64,000 nt of DNA from Gari tellinella (lineage: Eukaryota; Mollusca; Bivalvia; Cardiida; Psammobiidae), in assembly GCA_922989275.2 (NCBI GenBank), contig OV277857.1:79849321-79913320 (forward strand). The letters run 5' to 3'. Of this stretch, positions 42,240-53,395 are shown piece after piece. The notes below the pieces were generated by a model. That model saw only the letters and a program-made list of their open reading frames with translations. It searched no databases and was not told the DNA's origin. The first letter of the stretch is position 1, and each line of letters starts with the position of its first letter. A program made the position numbers and the translations under genes.

Positions 42240-42445
42240 GATCAACCCTAGCGACGAGTATACTCGTCATTAACAGTGTATCTGTGAAGAGTAAAGTGTA
42301 GACAAAGACCAGAGGGTCCCGAAAAGAATCCTCTTATCAGGGTCTTCACTGTTAGCCATATTGCCCTAAATGGTAAGAAATGGACTAGACTAAATTGGAA
42401 ATTGGAATTGTTCATTAAAGGTGTCAGCGTAAAACTTTACACACA
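42240..42445. repeat. MITE-C, diverged
   Basis: ATCAACCCTAGCGACGAGTA, CAGTGTATCTGTGAAGAGTA, AGACCAGAGGGTCCCG..TCCTCTTATCAGGGTC, TTCACTGTTAGCC, AATGGACTAGAC. Hairpin worn. Confidence 0.55.
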
Positions 42446-42465
42446 AAGGCGGCGAATAACGGTTA

Positions 42466-42640
42466 AACCCACTGTGGATCCAGATGAGACGTCAATGATT
42501 CAATGTTTCATCTGAATACAAACTGTCTGACACTCTTCTTTAGGTTCTTCAATTTGAAAGTGTAAAGTTCTGAATTTGACCAAATTTGCAGACGACAATT
42601 TCAAAGCCGACAATATTACGGTAGGATAAGAGTCTATACT
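42466..42640. repeat. MITE-A, diverged
   Basis: TGTGGATCCAGATGAGACGT..CTGAATACAAACTGTCTG then ACACTCTTCTTTAGG and GCAGACGACAATTTC. Loop decayed. Right after it, GGGGTTCAAATCCTG (42648-42662) resembles a tRNA B box without a matching A box. Confidence 0.5.
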
Positions 42641-42662
42641 GAGGCAACCCGGGGTTCAAATC

Positions 42663-43017
42663 CTGACCTTTCCTTGAACTAACATTTTGAATATAAATTA
42701 TTATTTCAAACTAACGTCTATGTGTTCAAACATAAGTGTCACTTTGAAAACTTGAACGCTTCAATCCTTTCACCACCATAAGCGAATAAAGTCGACTTTG
42801 CAAACATGCAAAAAGGCAATGTTTGAGATGTCCTATATCGAGTCTCATTTAAGAACTTCCTATCCTTTTCTAAACATTTCGTCACATTTTGCTGTTTTTG
42901 GCTGACCTGATGTTTTTGGCATTTTCAAATTGACTCTTCATCACAATTAAAGTGCATGTTCGATCTAGGTCGATACTGCTGTAGACTACTATATAAATAT
43001 TAATGCCCCCCAATTAC
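42663..43017. other. No gene recognised
   Basis: Non-coding, no defined repeat ends. Confidence 0.35.
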
Positions 43018-43110
43018 CATAGTACAGTGGAACGCACTGCCACCAGATGGTGTGCTGGCTTGGGACTTCAATCAGTTCAAGTCCACAGTACATCTGTCCT
43101 TATAAACCAT
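43018..43110 (+). pseudogene. RT tail fragment, jockey/CR1-like
   Basis: Encodes VQWNALPPDGVLAWDFNQF then KSTVHLSL and a stop, the same C-terminal motif as in the element ending near 41143. Only the last 30 or so codons remain. Confidence 0.6.
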
Positions 43111-43374
43111 TAGTCCTGCAATGAGGATGTTTTATCCTGATTTCATCTTTTCAACCTAGAATTTAACCCTTTCATCTGTTTACATCTTATACCCTCATAT
43201 TTAACCCTTTCTTATTTCTACTGGTGTCTCATCTGTATCTAAACTGTTTGTTAAAAGTGGCAGAATGGTCACAATAGCAATTATATTTTAAAGGGTGAAC
43301 GATTCTGATGTTTTCTGTAAAATTAGAATTAAAAAGTTATTTTAACCCCCAGCTGTTATAATTAATTACCCAAT

Positions 43375-43565
43375 CTTGTTACTAGTTTTCAAGACATGTG
43401 ATCACTTAGAACTGGTCGAAAGCGAGACATAATGAGCTTTAACGTGAATTCTGCTTTACTTTTCAGCCTGCTTAAAGCTATCATCGACAGGCATAATGGA
43501 AATTAATTCTTATGATGCATATTCATGACTGTAAATCAGAAATAGTGTTCAATTGTGTTAAAGAA
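43375..43565. repeat. MITE-B, diverged
   Basis: TTACTAGTTTTCAAGACATG, CACTTAGAACTGGTCGAAAG, ATTCTGCTTTACTTTTCAGC, TTAAAGCTATCATC and ATTCATGACTGTAAA. Both ends lost. Confidence 0.5.
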
Positions 43566-43997
43566 AGATAGGATAGACTGCAAATCATTCTAACCAATTA
43601 TGATTTATGCAGAACCTCTCTGGGGTATCTGAATGGTTTGTGTTGGATGTAGATCTAAGAATTCAAATGACGGATGGGTGTGGAGCACAGGTGCTGCATC
43701 TAGCTGGATTTGTCCTGCGTTTAAAATTGTCACACTCCCAACGTTCCATCCATGAACCATATTTCGTATATTGCTCGGGGAGGGAGTATTGCATGCATCT
43801 GAAATGAAGGTTATATATCGCCAATATCAGTATAGGTTGTTGGTTGATACTACTTGTTTACATTTGCCACTTTACATTCGTCTCAATATTTTGGGAAGAG
43901 AGAATGTTTTTCGTGTGTTCTGTTTGTGCGTTTTAACTCTTGGTGTTTGCTTTTTCTCTGCTGAAACATGTACAAATAGTATCTGCTGATACCAAAT

Positions 43998-44476
43998 ATG
44001 ATGGAAGCTAAGATATTGTCATTAAACTGTCAGGGTTTAGGACACAACTTTTTGAAATCAAAAATTGCCATATTTATTGCTTTCAAGATACACATTTTAC
44101 AAGTTTATCCGAGCTCAGTGGGGATTTGACTGTAAGCTCGAACTCGAGAGGTGTGGCAATAATGCTTCATAAGGATGTAGAATACATTTTACATAGTCAT
44201 AAGTCATGCACAGAAGGGAATTTTATAGTAGCTGACCTTACCAAAGAGAAAAAATATATTTACTCTTATCAATCTCTATGGACCAGATAATGATTCACTA
44301 GATTTATTTGATACAATAATAACATTATCGAGAAATTATAATAATGATAAAAATAATCATATGTGGATATGTTAATGTTGTTCAAATTCCAAACTTAGAT
44401 TGTTATAATTACATGCATATAAACAACAATCTGATCTCGATCTGATCAGTCATTGATTATTCTTAACACTTTCTTT
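43998..44476 (+). pseudogene. L1-like ORF2 start: endonuclease remnant
   Basis: ATG at 43998; EAKILSLNCQGLGHNFLKSK is the usual start of an L1-clade AP endonuclease. Later blocks in other frames include SNSRGVAIMLHKDVEY, IVADLTKEKKYIYSL and NLYGPDNDS. Several frameshifts. Interrupted at about 44477. Confidence 0.7.
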
Positions 44477-45455
44477 TTTATACGCCCACCTCTAGAGGTG
44501 GTCGTATATTGGCGTGGCCCTGTCCGTCCGTCCGTTCGTCCGTCCGTCTGTTCGTCAGTTCGTTCGAGCGCACGAAAGGTCCTTTGTTGGGTAGGGAGAA
44601 CAATAGATTCCATTCATTCCGTGATTGCCCTATTGTTATTGTTGGGTATTTTAGTGTACTGTTGGGTACTTTTAAACAAAAAATATACCCAACAAATGTC
44701 CAACTGTGAGAACGTCCGTCCGTCAACATTTTGTTTGTCCTGAGTTTTTCCGGGAAACTGTTGGAGGGATATTAATGAAACTTGACACAAATGTTATATG
44801 CATCAATATCTAAAGCTGAGTCAAGTTTGAGATTCATTCGAATTTTTTGTTACAGAGTTATCTGCCCTTGATGTACTCAAATTATGCTATAAAAAGCTTG
44901 TCCGGAGTTTTCTCGGAAAACTATTGAAGGGATATTAATGAAACTTCACACAAATGTTAAATACATCAAGATCTAAAGCTGAGTTGAGTTTTAGGTTCAT
45001 TGAGTTTTAGGTTCGTTGGAAGGATATTAATGAAACTTCACAGAAAGGTTAAAAGCAGCAAAATCTGAAGCTGAGTTTAGTTAAAAATTTATTTGATATT
45101 TCCTTCCAGAGTTATCTGCCCTTGGTGTTCTCAAATACGCTATGAAAGGCTTATTTGACAGTGTTAATACACTTAGCAACTACAGTTTTGAATGGATTTT
45201 GATTATGTTTGCCTACAGTATAATTATAGAAGCATAATTAAGTTCATAAAAGGGTTGATAATTATTGAAATCGGATCATTGTGTCTAGAGTTATCTCCCC
45301 TTAGTGTACTCAGATATGCTTGAAAAGGCTTTATTTCAGTATTGTTTATGCCCTCGGAGCTCTAAGTGTCTACAAATTAGAATAAATTTTGATAAAACTA
45401 TATATTGTTTTGCCAGTGGGCGTATAATGTACCGCTTGCGGTGCTCTCGTTCTCA
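44477..45455 (+). mobile_element. GTCCGTCC-type element with 3' CGCTTGCGGTGC end
   Basis: Starts ATACGCCCACCTCTAGAGGT..GTCGTATA, runs into a GTCC/TTCGTCC microsatellite (44519-44565), and ends GTGGGCGTATAATGTACCGC TTGCGGTGCTC. Inside are about three diverged 130-160-bp units sharing GGATATTAATGAAACTT..ACA, TCTAAAGCTGAGTT and AGAGTTATCTGCCCTT (about 44755-44890, 44905-45000, 45010-45150, plus a fourth trace to 45310). Non-coding. Confidence 0.7.
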
Positions 45456-46546
45456 ATTTCAAAACGGAAACCATTATTGAAACACGACAATTCATTCCTA
45501 CAAGATCTAGATTAACTTAATATAGTTAATGAAAAAATATCTGATATCAAAAGGCCGTATGCATGCACTGCCAGTGTATAATTTGGACAATATCCATAAC
45601 GCACCATATAATGATATACAATTTATGATAAATAATCAATTACTTTTGGATACTTTGTTGAGGGAAATCAGAGGCAAGTAAATTTATAATTCCTTATGCT
45701 AGTAACAAAAGAAGAGCAAATAATAAATTAGAAACTGAAATTAAAAATAACAAAAAACGAAAACAGAATCAAATTTGACTTCCGAAAATCTCATACAGCT
45801 TGAAGCTTTTCAAGACGAATTACTGAACTTACGCAAACAGAAAATACAGGGGTATTTATTTTGATCTAACGCTAAGACAATTAAAAAAGGGTGAAACATC
45901 TTGTAGTTAGTGTTGCAGTTTAGAATCCCAAAATTATGTTAGTAAGATAATTCCAAAAATCGAGAAAGCAGATGACACTTTTATTACTGACCAAATAGAT
46001 ATTCTTGAGGAAACGAAAAACTTTTATCAATCACCTTTTTTAAGTAGGGGCAACACATTAGTTGATGTTGATTTATCAAAAGACTTGAAAAATATAAATA
46101 TATCTGAACTCACAGACAACGTAGTTGAATCGTTGGAAGGACTAATTACATTTGAGGATAGCTTTATTGCACTTAAGCTTATGAATAACAACCGTAGTTC
46201 AGGATCAGGTGGTTTTGGTGCAGACTCATTTAAAGTTTTCCGGGGGAAACTAGGATATTTTGTCACAAGATTTATTAATAATGGATATAAAACTGGGAGT
46301 TGACAACTCAGAAGGAGGGCATAATAACATGTATCCCAAAAGAAAACAAATTAAGACAATTTAAAAAAAAAATTATAGACCAATCTCCTTGCTAAACTGT
46401 GTAGATATAATTGCTTCTAGTGCAATACCAAATAATTTTAAATCATTTCTAAATAAACTCATTGACAAAGATCAAACTGGTTTTATTGCAGGTCGCTTCC
46501 TTGGTGAAAACAATAGGCAGATATATTATATCATGAAATATACAAA
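45456..46546 (+). pseudogene. L1-like ORF2, linker to RT start
   Basis: Broken frames: NKRRANNKLETEIKNNKK, SYVSKI-like, then an open stretch DLSKDLKNINISELTDNVVE, FIALKLMNNNRSSGSGGFGA, DSFKVFRGKLG. After a shift come ISLLNC, FKSFLNKLIDKDQTGFIAGR and NRQIYYIMKYTN. These are L1-clade RT blocks 0-2. The LTR element inserted after this point. Confidence 0.75.
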
Positions 46547-46721
46547 TGTTGTGAATAACAATTTAGCGCTGATGTGCACGTGGCGCGGTAACGACGTTAA
46601 CGTCTGTGACGTCACATTGTTTATATATGTATGTATGATTGATTGAAGGAAGAAGAACGTTAGATTACAATTAGTTGAAGACACAACGCGTTTAGTATTT
46701 ATATAACCCACTATTACGATA
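46547..46721 (+). repeat. 5' LTR of BEL/Pao element
   Basis: 175 bp, TGTTGTGAATAACAATTTAG to CCCACTATTACGATA. I see no difference from the LTR at 48918-49092. It contains ACGACGTTAACGTC and TGACGTCA (CRE-like). ACAAA before it and ACAGA after the 3' LTR fit a 5-bp duplication with one change. TGGTGCCGTGCC just after it is a likely primer-binding site. Confidence 0.85.
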
Positions 46722-48893
46722 ATGGTGCCGTGCCACAGAACAGAGAAGATGTCGAAGACAAGTTTACTAAAGTTAAACGCAACGAGAGCTGGCATTCGAG
46801 CCACAATTTCTATGTTCTTGAAATCTGCCGAAGAATCGAAGGAGCAGCAAAGAATTACAGAATTTACTCTTGCTCTAAAAGGACTAGAAATGAAGACGAA
46901 GAAACTTTGGGAAATTAATGAAAAGATACTGGCAACAACTGATACGGAGCAAATTGAAGAGGAGATGGTAACCACAGAAATGGAGAAGTTTAAATTGGAC
47001 GTGAAATTAACGGGACTCGGAGATTTCCAACGTGAGTTAGATGACAATAGTGCAAACATTAATCGTAACGCTCAGAACAACATGGTCAGGAGGGAAAATG
47101 CCGCAGACGAAAGTCAAAGTGGGGAAAGCGGATGTGAGGATTGTGATTCTAGGAGGAAAAGTGACACGGAGATTCATCAACAGGAGATAAACAGTGAAGC
47201 TATGGCTACTGGATCACAGAACGTAACGGGTAATGTGCCACTTACTTTTAATTCTGCAAACTATCATAGACTGCCTAAATTAACTCTCCCAACATTTGAT
47301 GGTAATATTCAAACTTGGCAAACATTCTGGGATTCGTTCGAGTCGACAGTACAGTGAGTACACTACAATTGCAATTTAACAGATGTGCAGAAATTTTCTT
47401 ACCTGAAAAGCCAAATAGAAGGAGAAGCAGCACGTACAATAGACGGCTTTGCGCTTACCAATACAAATTACACACGGGCAATTGATTTGTTAAAGGAAAG
47501 ATATGGACAGAAACATAAAATAACCCATGTGACTATGCAGTCATTAATCCAACTGCCCGCACCAAAAAATACTCTTCACAGTATTAGAAAATTCTACGAC
47601 GACATGGAGACTAAGATACGCGCGCTCGAATCCCTAGGTAAGCCCCAGGAGAATTATGGTGATGTTCTAGTGCCGATTGTGCTTAACAAATTACCTGGTG
47701 AAATCAGAGAACAACTAGCAAGACAACATGGTGACGACAACTGGCTGTTGAGTGATTTACGATGTGCAATATTTAAGGAAATAAATATTAAAGAAGCTGG
47801 TGCGTCAAACCGACCGGAAGTTGAATTGTATGGCTCTGCAGCATCGCTGTTTGCTGGTGCAAAGGAATCAAGAAATGACAGAAATCTAAGTGACAATAGA
47901 CTAACATGTCTACTGTGTGGAGATACCCATATTGCTAGCGAGTGTAAAAAATACCCAAATGTGCAGTCAAAGTTGAAAGTTGTGAAGGAAAAGAAACTGT
48001 GTTTTAACTGTTTCCGTAAACATGCTGTGTTTTCGTGCAAATCTAGAAACCGTTGTCAACGATGTGGCAGAAAACATCATACTACAATATGCCAATCTAC
48101 ACATACAGATTCTCAGCAGACAAGATATACAGATTCTCATCAGGCTAACAGAGACGCAACTGTACTGTACACATCAGCACGCCAGTCACGATCTGGTGTT
48201 TTATTAAAGACAGCCATTACGGATGTGTGCTATAAGGAAAGTTATAGTTCCGCAGCAGTTCTATTTGATGAAGGTGCTCAGAGAAGTTTTATAACAGAGA
48301 CATTAGCAAATGAACTAGAATTACCACGGGAAAGTAAAGAAACCATCAGTTTGTCTGCTTTCGGAGGAAGTAGTACAAAAGTACAACATATCGATTCCTC
48401 GACAGTCCATGTAGTCACAGAAAAACAACAGAAAATACCCATACGTGTACTTATTGTGCCGAAAATAGCTACACCAATTGACATTAGCCACAGAGCTTAC
48501 ACTGAACAACTGCCATATTTAAAGGGGTTGAAATTAGCACATCCAATATCAGACAACAATGAATTCCCAATATCGTTGTTAATCGGCACAGACTTTTATT
48601 GGGACTTCATAGAATATGAAGCTATTCGAGGTTGTGGTCCCACAGCTGTTAAGTCAAAGCTTGGTTTCCTGCTTTCCGGACCATTTAACAGCATCGCCCC
48701 GTTACGACATGACGTTCAGCATATTCTCAACGTCATGACGTCATTTCCTCGTCATAGAGCTGACACCGACCATGGAACTTTATTATCAGATCGCAAAGAC
48801 ATTTCAAAGCGGGGGAGGAATCAGTTACACTTGACAGACCGGTTTGGGACTCGTTGGAAAACAGGATATGTGCTCTTTTTCATATTTGAGTAA
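46722..48893 (+). pseudogene. BEL/Pao gag-protease region, pol missing
   Basis: One reading frame from 46722 to 48893 with a single internal TGA at 47355-47357. Gag: coiled coil, then LPKLTLPTFDGNIQTWQTFW and YLKSQIEGEA, the Pao gag core. After it come two CCHC-like knuckles (CLLCGDTHIASEC and CFNCFRKHAVFSC) and CQRCGRKHHTTIC. Protease: AAVLFDEGAQRSFI, where retroviral-type proteases have D-S/T-G, so the second residue is changed to E. Then DFYWDFIEYE and KLGFLLSGP, usual at the protease end. RT, RNase H and integrase are absent: the frame runs into TRWKTGYVLF and stops 24 bp before the 3' LTR. It is a non-autonomous or deleted copy and could move only with enzymes supplied elsewhere. Part of an LTR retrotransposon, described only. 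Confidence 0.85.
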
Positions 48894-48917
48894 TATAACT
48901 TTTTGTGGCCCCCAGAA

Positions 48918-49092
48918 TGTTGTGAATAACAATTTAGCGCTGATGTGCACGTGGCGCGGTAACGACGTTAACGTCTGTGACGTCACATTGTTTATATATG
49001 TATGTATGATTGATTGAAGGAAGAAGAACGTTAGATTACAATTAGTTGAAGACACAACGCGTTTAGTATTTATATAACCCACTATTACGATA
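48918..49092 (+). repeat. 3' LTR of BEL/Pao element
   Basis: By eye, the same 175 bases as the 5' LTR. Preceded by TGGCCCCCAGAA. The host L1 frame resumes right after it (EYNIPGLILLVDFEKAFDAL). Confidence 0.85.
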
Positions 49093-50135
49093 ACAGATGA
49101 ATATAATATACCAGGATTAATTTTGCTAGTTGATTTTGAAAAGGCATTTGATGCTTTATCTTGGAGATTCAATATGAAAATTTTAAGGAATTTAAAGTTT
49201 GCTTAGTCAATTCAATCATGGATAAGTGTTTTATATAAAAATGCAAAACTTCGCATTCACCAAGGAGAAATGTGTCAACCTTCTTCACAATTGAGAGAGG
49301 CTGTAGACATTGGGGTCCTTTATCCCCGTACATATGTATCCTCTGTGCTGAAATCCTAGCTATACGGATAAGAAATAATGAAAAAATAAAAGGAACTAAG
49401 ACTGGTGAAGTGGAATGTAAATTTTCTAAATACGCAGATGATTGCTCAGCAATCCTTGACGACTCCTCAACCTCATTAGATGAAACACTAAATGGAAGTT
49501 TGTGCACACTATTCAGAGCTTAATGTTAACTTGACAAAACTCAGGTTGTTTGGATAGGATTAAAAAAATATAGTAGTGACACTATAAATACAAGATGGAA
49601 ACTTAAATGGAGAGTTACAAGCTTTAAACTATCAGAAATTAATTTTGATGTAGACTTAGACAAAATTATTTCTATAAACTATAATGATAGAATTTCTCAC
49701 TTGAAAAACGCTATTAATAAGTGGAAAAAACTATAATTAACACCATTAAGAAATATAACAGTTATAAAACTTTATTCTTACCTATTTTCACACATTCATT
49801 TATATCGATTCCACTTATTGTTTTATGACTTCCTCTGGGAAGGATAAGCAAAATAAAAAATAATTTCATTGTAAAAGAATACCAGGAAGGCGGATTAAAA
49901 AAAGATAAATCTCCTAGCTTATATTCACAGTCTTAAACTAACATGGTTAAGACTTATTATCTCCCCTGGTAAATGGAGCAATATTGTTTCTGAATTATTT
50001 GATATGGCTGATACGATAAAACTTGGTGATTCATTTGTACAAAAAAGAGACAAAATGTAAAAATCAGTTTTGGCAAAACGTTTTAGATGCTTATTTGGTA
50101 CTAATTAGAAAACAAATCCTTCACACTGTGACTAC
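49093..50135 (+). pseudogene. L1-like RT palm and thumb
   Basis: PGLILLVDFEKAFDALSW (first catalytic Asp), then after a shift HWGPLSPYICILCAEILAIR and FSKYADDCSAILDDS (catalytic Asp pair, YADD intact), then VVWIGLKK-like coding, ISYNDRISHLKNAINKWKK and LYSYLFSHIHLYRFH. Frames shift at about 49200, 49290 and 49525. Confidence 0.75.
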
Positions 50136-50678
50136 TTTCTGTCTATACCAATCTTTTTTGAACAGTAATATTAACCCATTACCTCATAAATACGCCTTTT
50201 TACGCCTTTAATTTATTCCTCCACTGAAGAAAGTAGTTCCAATTTACACAGTCATAAACATATACCACAAGAAATATTTCCTAAATCCTAACAGATGGTA
50301 GCTTAAGGCAGGCTGAAAGTAAAGCAGAATGCGCCCTAAGGCGTATTCTGCTTTACTTTCAATCTGCTTTAAGTAGTAACTTTCTGTCTATACCAATCTA
50401 TACCAATCTTTTTTGAACAGTAATATTAACCCATTACCTCATAAATACGCCTTTTTACGCCTTTAATTTATTCCTCCACTGAAGAAAGTAGTTCCAATTT
50501 ACACAGTCATAAACATATACCACAAGAAATATTTCCTAAATCCTAACAGATGGTAGCTTAAGGCAGGCTGAAAGTAAAGCAGAATGCGCCCTAAGGCGTA
50601 TTCTGCTTTACTTTCAATCTGCTTTAAGTAGTAACTTGTTTTAAAAACTAGGAAAATGATATGGGGTAATGGGTTAAG
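50136..50678 (+). repeat. Tandem 255-bp duplication containing MITE-B
   Basis: TTAACCCATTACCTCATAAA starts at 50171 and again at 50426, with the same flank (CTTTCTGTCTATACCAATC) before each. The first copy ends inside the B right arm (AAGTAGTAACTT). The second runs to the B end ATGGGGTAATGGGTTAA at about 50678. The two copies look identical except for a 10-bp repeat of TATACCAATC, so the duplication is recent. The hairpin is AGGCAGGCTGAAAGTAAAGC with GCCCTAAGGC. Confidence 0.85.
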
Positions 50679-50973
50679 ATCTGTGAACAACCTATGTATT
50701 TCAAGAAAATTGTGCCAAACGTGAATTTACCAAGTAAATGACCTGATACAGGAAAATGGTAAAGTCTATAGTGCAACAGACTTAAGTGAATGTTTTAATG
50801 TAAAAACTAACTTTTTGCTGTATTATGGATTATGGAGTATTAAAAGGCACAAAAGTTATCTACAATATTGTGAATATCAAATGATGATTTTGTAACAGCT
50901 AAACTGAAATGGGAAAACAATTATCAAATAGAGAATGAAACATGGAAACAAATATTCATGTCACCTTTTACTT
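50679..50973 (+). pseudogene. L1-like ORF2, post-thumb part
   Basis: Broken frames with VNLPSK, YGLWSIKRHKSYLQY-like and DDFVTAKLKWENNYQIENET then WKQIFMSPF, matching the L1 region before the zinc knuckle. Confidence 0.55.
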
Positions 50974-51228
50974 CTTAACCCTTTACCCCATAGAAGCGCC
51001 TTTTAGCGTATTTAATTTATTCCTCCGCTGAAGAAAATAGTTCCAATTTAATCAGTCATGATTATATAGTATAGGGAAATTTTTTCAATATTCTAGCATA
51101 TGGAAGCTTAAAGCAGGCTGAAAGTAAAGCAGAATGCGCCTTAGGGCGCATTCTGCTTTACTTTCAATCTGCTTTAAGTGGTCACCTATCTTGAATACTA
51201 GAAATAGGCTATCAGGGACAGGGTTAAA
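50974..51228. mobile_element. MITE-B full copy, TTAA ends
   Basis: TTAACCCTTTACCCCATAGA to TATCAGGGACAGGGTTAA. Perfect hairpin AAAGCAGGCTGAAAGTAAAG with GCCTTAGGGC. Inserted in the L1. Confidence 0.8.
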
Positions 51229-51680
51229 CAAAAACATATTTACAATGGTTCCAATTTATAATCAACCACAATTTATTACCTACCAAAAATACTTGTTCAC
51301 CATTAATCTAGTTTTAAGTCTAATTTGTCAGTTTTGTCAGGTTGAAGAAGACCTAGTTCACATACTGGTCTTGTCCAGTTACACAGATGTTTTATAAAAC
51401 ATGTCAAAGAATATCTCCAATCAAAAAGGTTACACTGCATATTTGGGGAGAACCCCTTTATTTTTTACATTATTATTATTATACCCGATTTATATGGCGC
51501 TCTTTTCACACAGGGGTTGTGCATTCAAAGGCGATTCACATGAAATTAAAAAATGTACCTACAAAGCGAGAAAAAACAAATAACTACATTCACAATAAAC
51601 ATGGTACATTATGGAGTTACATGAAAATATGGAAATTCTTTCAAAATTATTACCAAGATTATACAAATTATTATAATTAG
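51229..51680 (+). pseudogene. L1-like ORF2 C-terminus with zinc knuckle
   Basis: TYLQWFQFIINHNLL-like, KYLFTINLVLS, then CQFCQVEEDLVHIL..WSC-like knuckle near 51333-51375. After a 110-bp insertion (51461-51572) it ends with NKHGTLWSYMKIWKFFQNYY and a stop. Confidence 0.6.
51461..51572 (-). repeat. 3'-tail fragment of the CR1/L2-like LINE
   Basis: TTATTATTATTATACCCGAT, GGCGCTCTTTTCACACAGGG, GTTGTGCATTCAAAGGCG. Matches 37436-37560. TATTATT at the edge is the microsatellite end. Confidence 0.7.
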
Positions 51681-51845
51681 TTTGTAAAAGCAACTTTAAA
51701 ATGAATCAAATGATTAAAAGACCAAATAGGTATTTTCTGTTTGTTGTTTTATGTTTCAATGTAGAGCCGGAGAACAGTTCAAATATTGTAGAACGAAATG
51801 TTTTAAACGATACTCTTCGTGTTGTTAGGTTGAGTATTGTATAAT

Positions 51846-52154
51846 CCATTGCTGAGTTACACCCTTAATTTATAAAAATGAAGATAAAAACTGTCCAAGA
51901 ATTATACCACAGACCCTCAGCCAACTGGTTTCAACGCGATTGGGCAATCCCTACCATCAAGATCCACCAGACAGGCAAATGACTCCAGAACACCCATTTA
52001 GACCCACATCGTTTACAGCAAGAACATGTCACAGAAGTAGCAGTCATCTATTTCCTACCTTCTTATAACAGATATTAAAGAAGTGTGTTTTCAGACGTTT
52101 TTGAAGGCTGAAACTGAGCTCGCATCTTTGATGTCTGATGGTAGAGTGTTCCAT
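51846..52154 (-). repeat. 3'-UTR/RT-end fragment of the CR1/L2-like LINE
   Basis: Matches 38005-38335 (AGAATTATACCACAGACCCT, GAAGTGTGTTTTCAGACG, GATGTCTGATGGTAGAGTGT). With 51461-51572 it brackets the L1 end, so the two may be one insertion with an internal replacement. Confidence 0.7.
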
Positions 52155-52774
52155 TAATGAAAAATATTCAGATCTTTCATGTAGAAAATATTCACCCCAT
52201 TTTATAGATGCTGGAACAACCCAACACAGCTAAATAGAGCAGAAGGTGTAGAGTTACCTCCCGTTCACAAGCCTTTCTCAATATATTATTTCGATATCGT
52301 ATCAACAATTCCTATTGACTAGTAACACAGGAGTCTCTGGTTTGAGCCACGCTGCACCATAATGGTCCTTATGGTGAGTTACCATGCATCGGTGCTATAC
52401 CCCGGGAAAGTTGATTTCTCAAGCAGTTGGATATCACCTGTATCCTTTCACCTCCTCCTAAACCTTAAATAACTATCGTCTGATAGGGGGTCTCCACCAT
52501 AATGAGTCGATCGATGGTGATTTGGAGGGACGTTAATTAAAAACACAACATTCAGCGGCTTACGATATTTTAGTACGCGTGTCCTGGCGTTTCTTCGGGA
52601 TCTTTCTGTATTATTTTTTATCTTGCATTAAGCACAGCCTGTGCCAGATACTGCAAACATGTCTTCTTATGAATGGACATTTAATGCAGTTGACTAATAT
52701 TAGAATAAGAGCACTGTCGGAACCCGATACAATCGATCTTACCAGTCTTTTATAAGTTGAAGCTCGATAAGTCG
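52155..52774. other. No gene; weak F-like trace
   Basis: CTGTATTATTTTTTATCTTGC ATTAAGC near 52606-52633 resembles one F arm. GGTTTGAGCCACGC at 52341 is B-box-like, but no A box was seen. Otherwise non-coding. Confidence 0.35.
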
Positions 52775-52880
52775 ATCTCGCTCAAATGGAACATACCCGT
52801 ATTTTCAAAGTTAAAACGTGCCACGTTTTAACTTTGAAATATGGGTATGTTCGAACTAACGCCAGTTCGAAGTATCGAGG
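52775..52880. repeat. Long hairpin between TCGA-rich arms
   Basis: Arms AACATACCCGTATTTTCAAA then GTTAAAACGTG, and complement, around CC (about 52792-52849). Outer parts GAAGCTCGATAAGTCGA and TCGAAGTATCGAGGTTATAC pair loosely. It may be a TA-type MITE with worn ends. Confidence 0.65.
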
Positions 52881-53037
52881 TTATACTGTGGTTTAGTAGT
52901 TTTGTTTAGTCATATTATGTCGGATGCTGAATACGTGTATTCCGTTATATCGAATGTTGGTATAAAGAGAGATTGACTTATAAAGTAATGGTATAAAGCG
53001 ACCTAACTGTACAGAGATTCATCTTGTACTGGTATTA

Positions 53038-53275
53038 ACACATTCAACCTTAGCGACGAGTATAGTCGTCATTTACAAACATTGTACCTGTGAAGATTAC
53101 ACTTGTCCCATGCAAACAGTGTAGACCCTGGTCAGATGGCTCCTTAATGAGCCCTCTGATCAGGGTCAACACTGTTTGTCATTTTGAAATATATTGTTAA
53201 AATCAACCATAAATAGTCAAAAATGGACTAGATCTTTTTTTGAAATTTGAATTGTCCATTGAAAGTTTCAGTGGT
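53038..53275. repeat. MITE-C copy
   Basis: AACACATTCAACCTTAGCGA, CATTTACAAACATTGTACCT, GTAGACCCTGGTCAGATGGC..TGAGCCCTCTGATCAGGGTC, AAATGGACTAGATC, TTGAAAGTTTCAGTGG. Mildly diverged; ends not TTAA. Confidence 0.65.
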
Positions 53276-53303
53276 CTAATTTTACCTGCATACTGCAATG
53301 CAC

Positions 53304-53320
53304 CCCCCCCCCCCCCCAAT
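53304..53320 (+). repeat. Poly(C) run
   Basis: About 16 consecutive C bases between CACTGCAATGCA and AATGTGTG. Length may be affected by sequencing. Confidence 0.8.
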
Positions 53321-53395
53321 GTGTGTTTGCTGAAAGATTTTTTATAATACATGTGCATTGTGGATACATGTACATGTAATTATGTAAGGATGGTC

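Noticed and set aside
42648..42662. tRNA from the B-box match GGTTCAAATCC
   Set aside because: No A box at the right distance and no stems.
44509..44709. Ser/Arg/Val-rich frames around 44453-44743
   Set aside because: Produced by the GTCCGTCC microsatellite at the start of a mobile element.
46547..49092. Complete retrovirus or envelope-bearing element
   Set aside because: No RT, integrase or envelope-like frame lies between the LTRs.
53304..53320. Poly(C) as a functional element
   Set aside because: A simple homopolymer; length may be a sequencing artefact.
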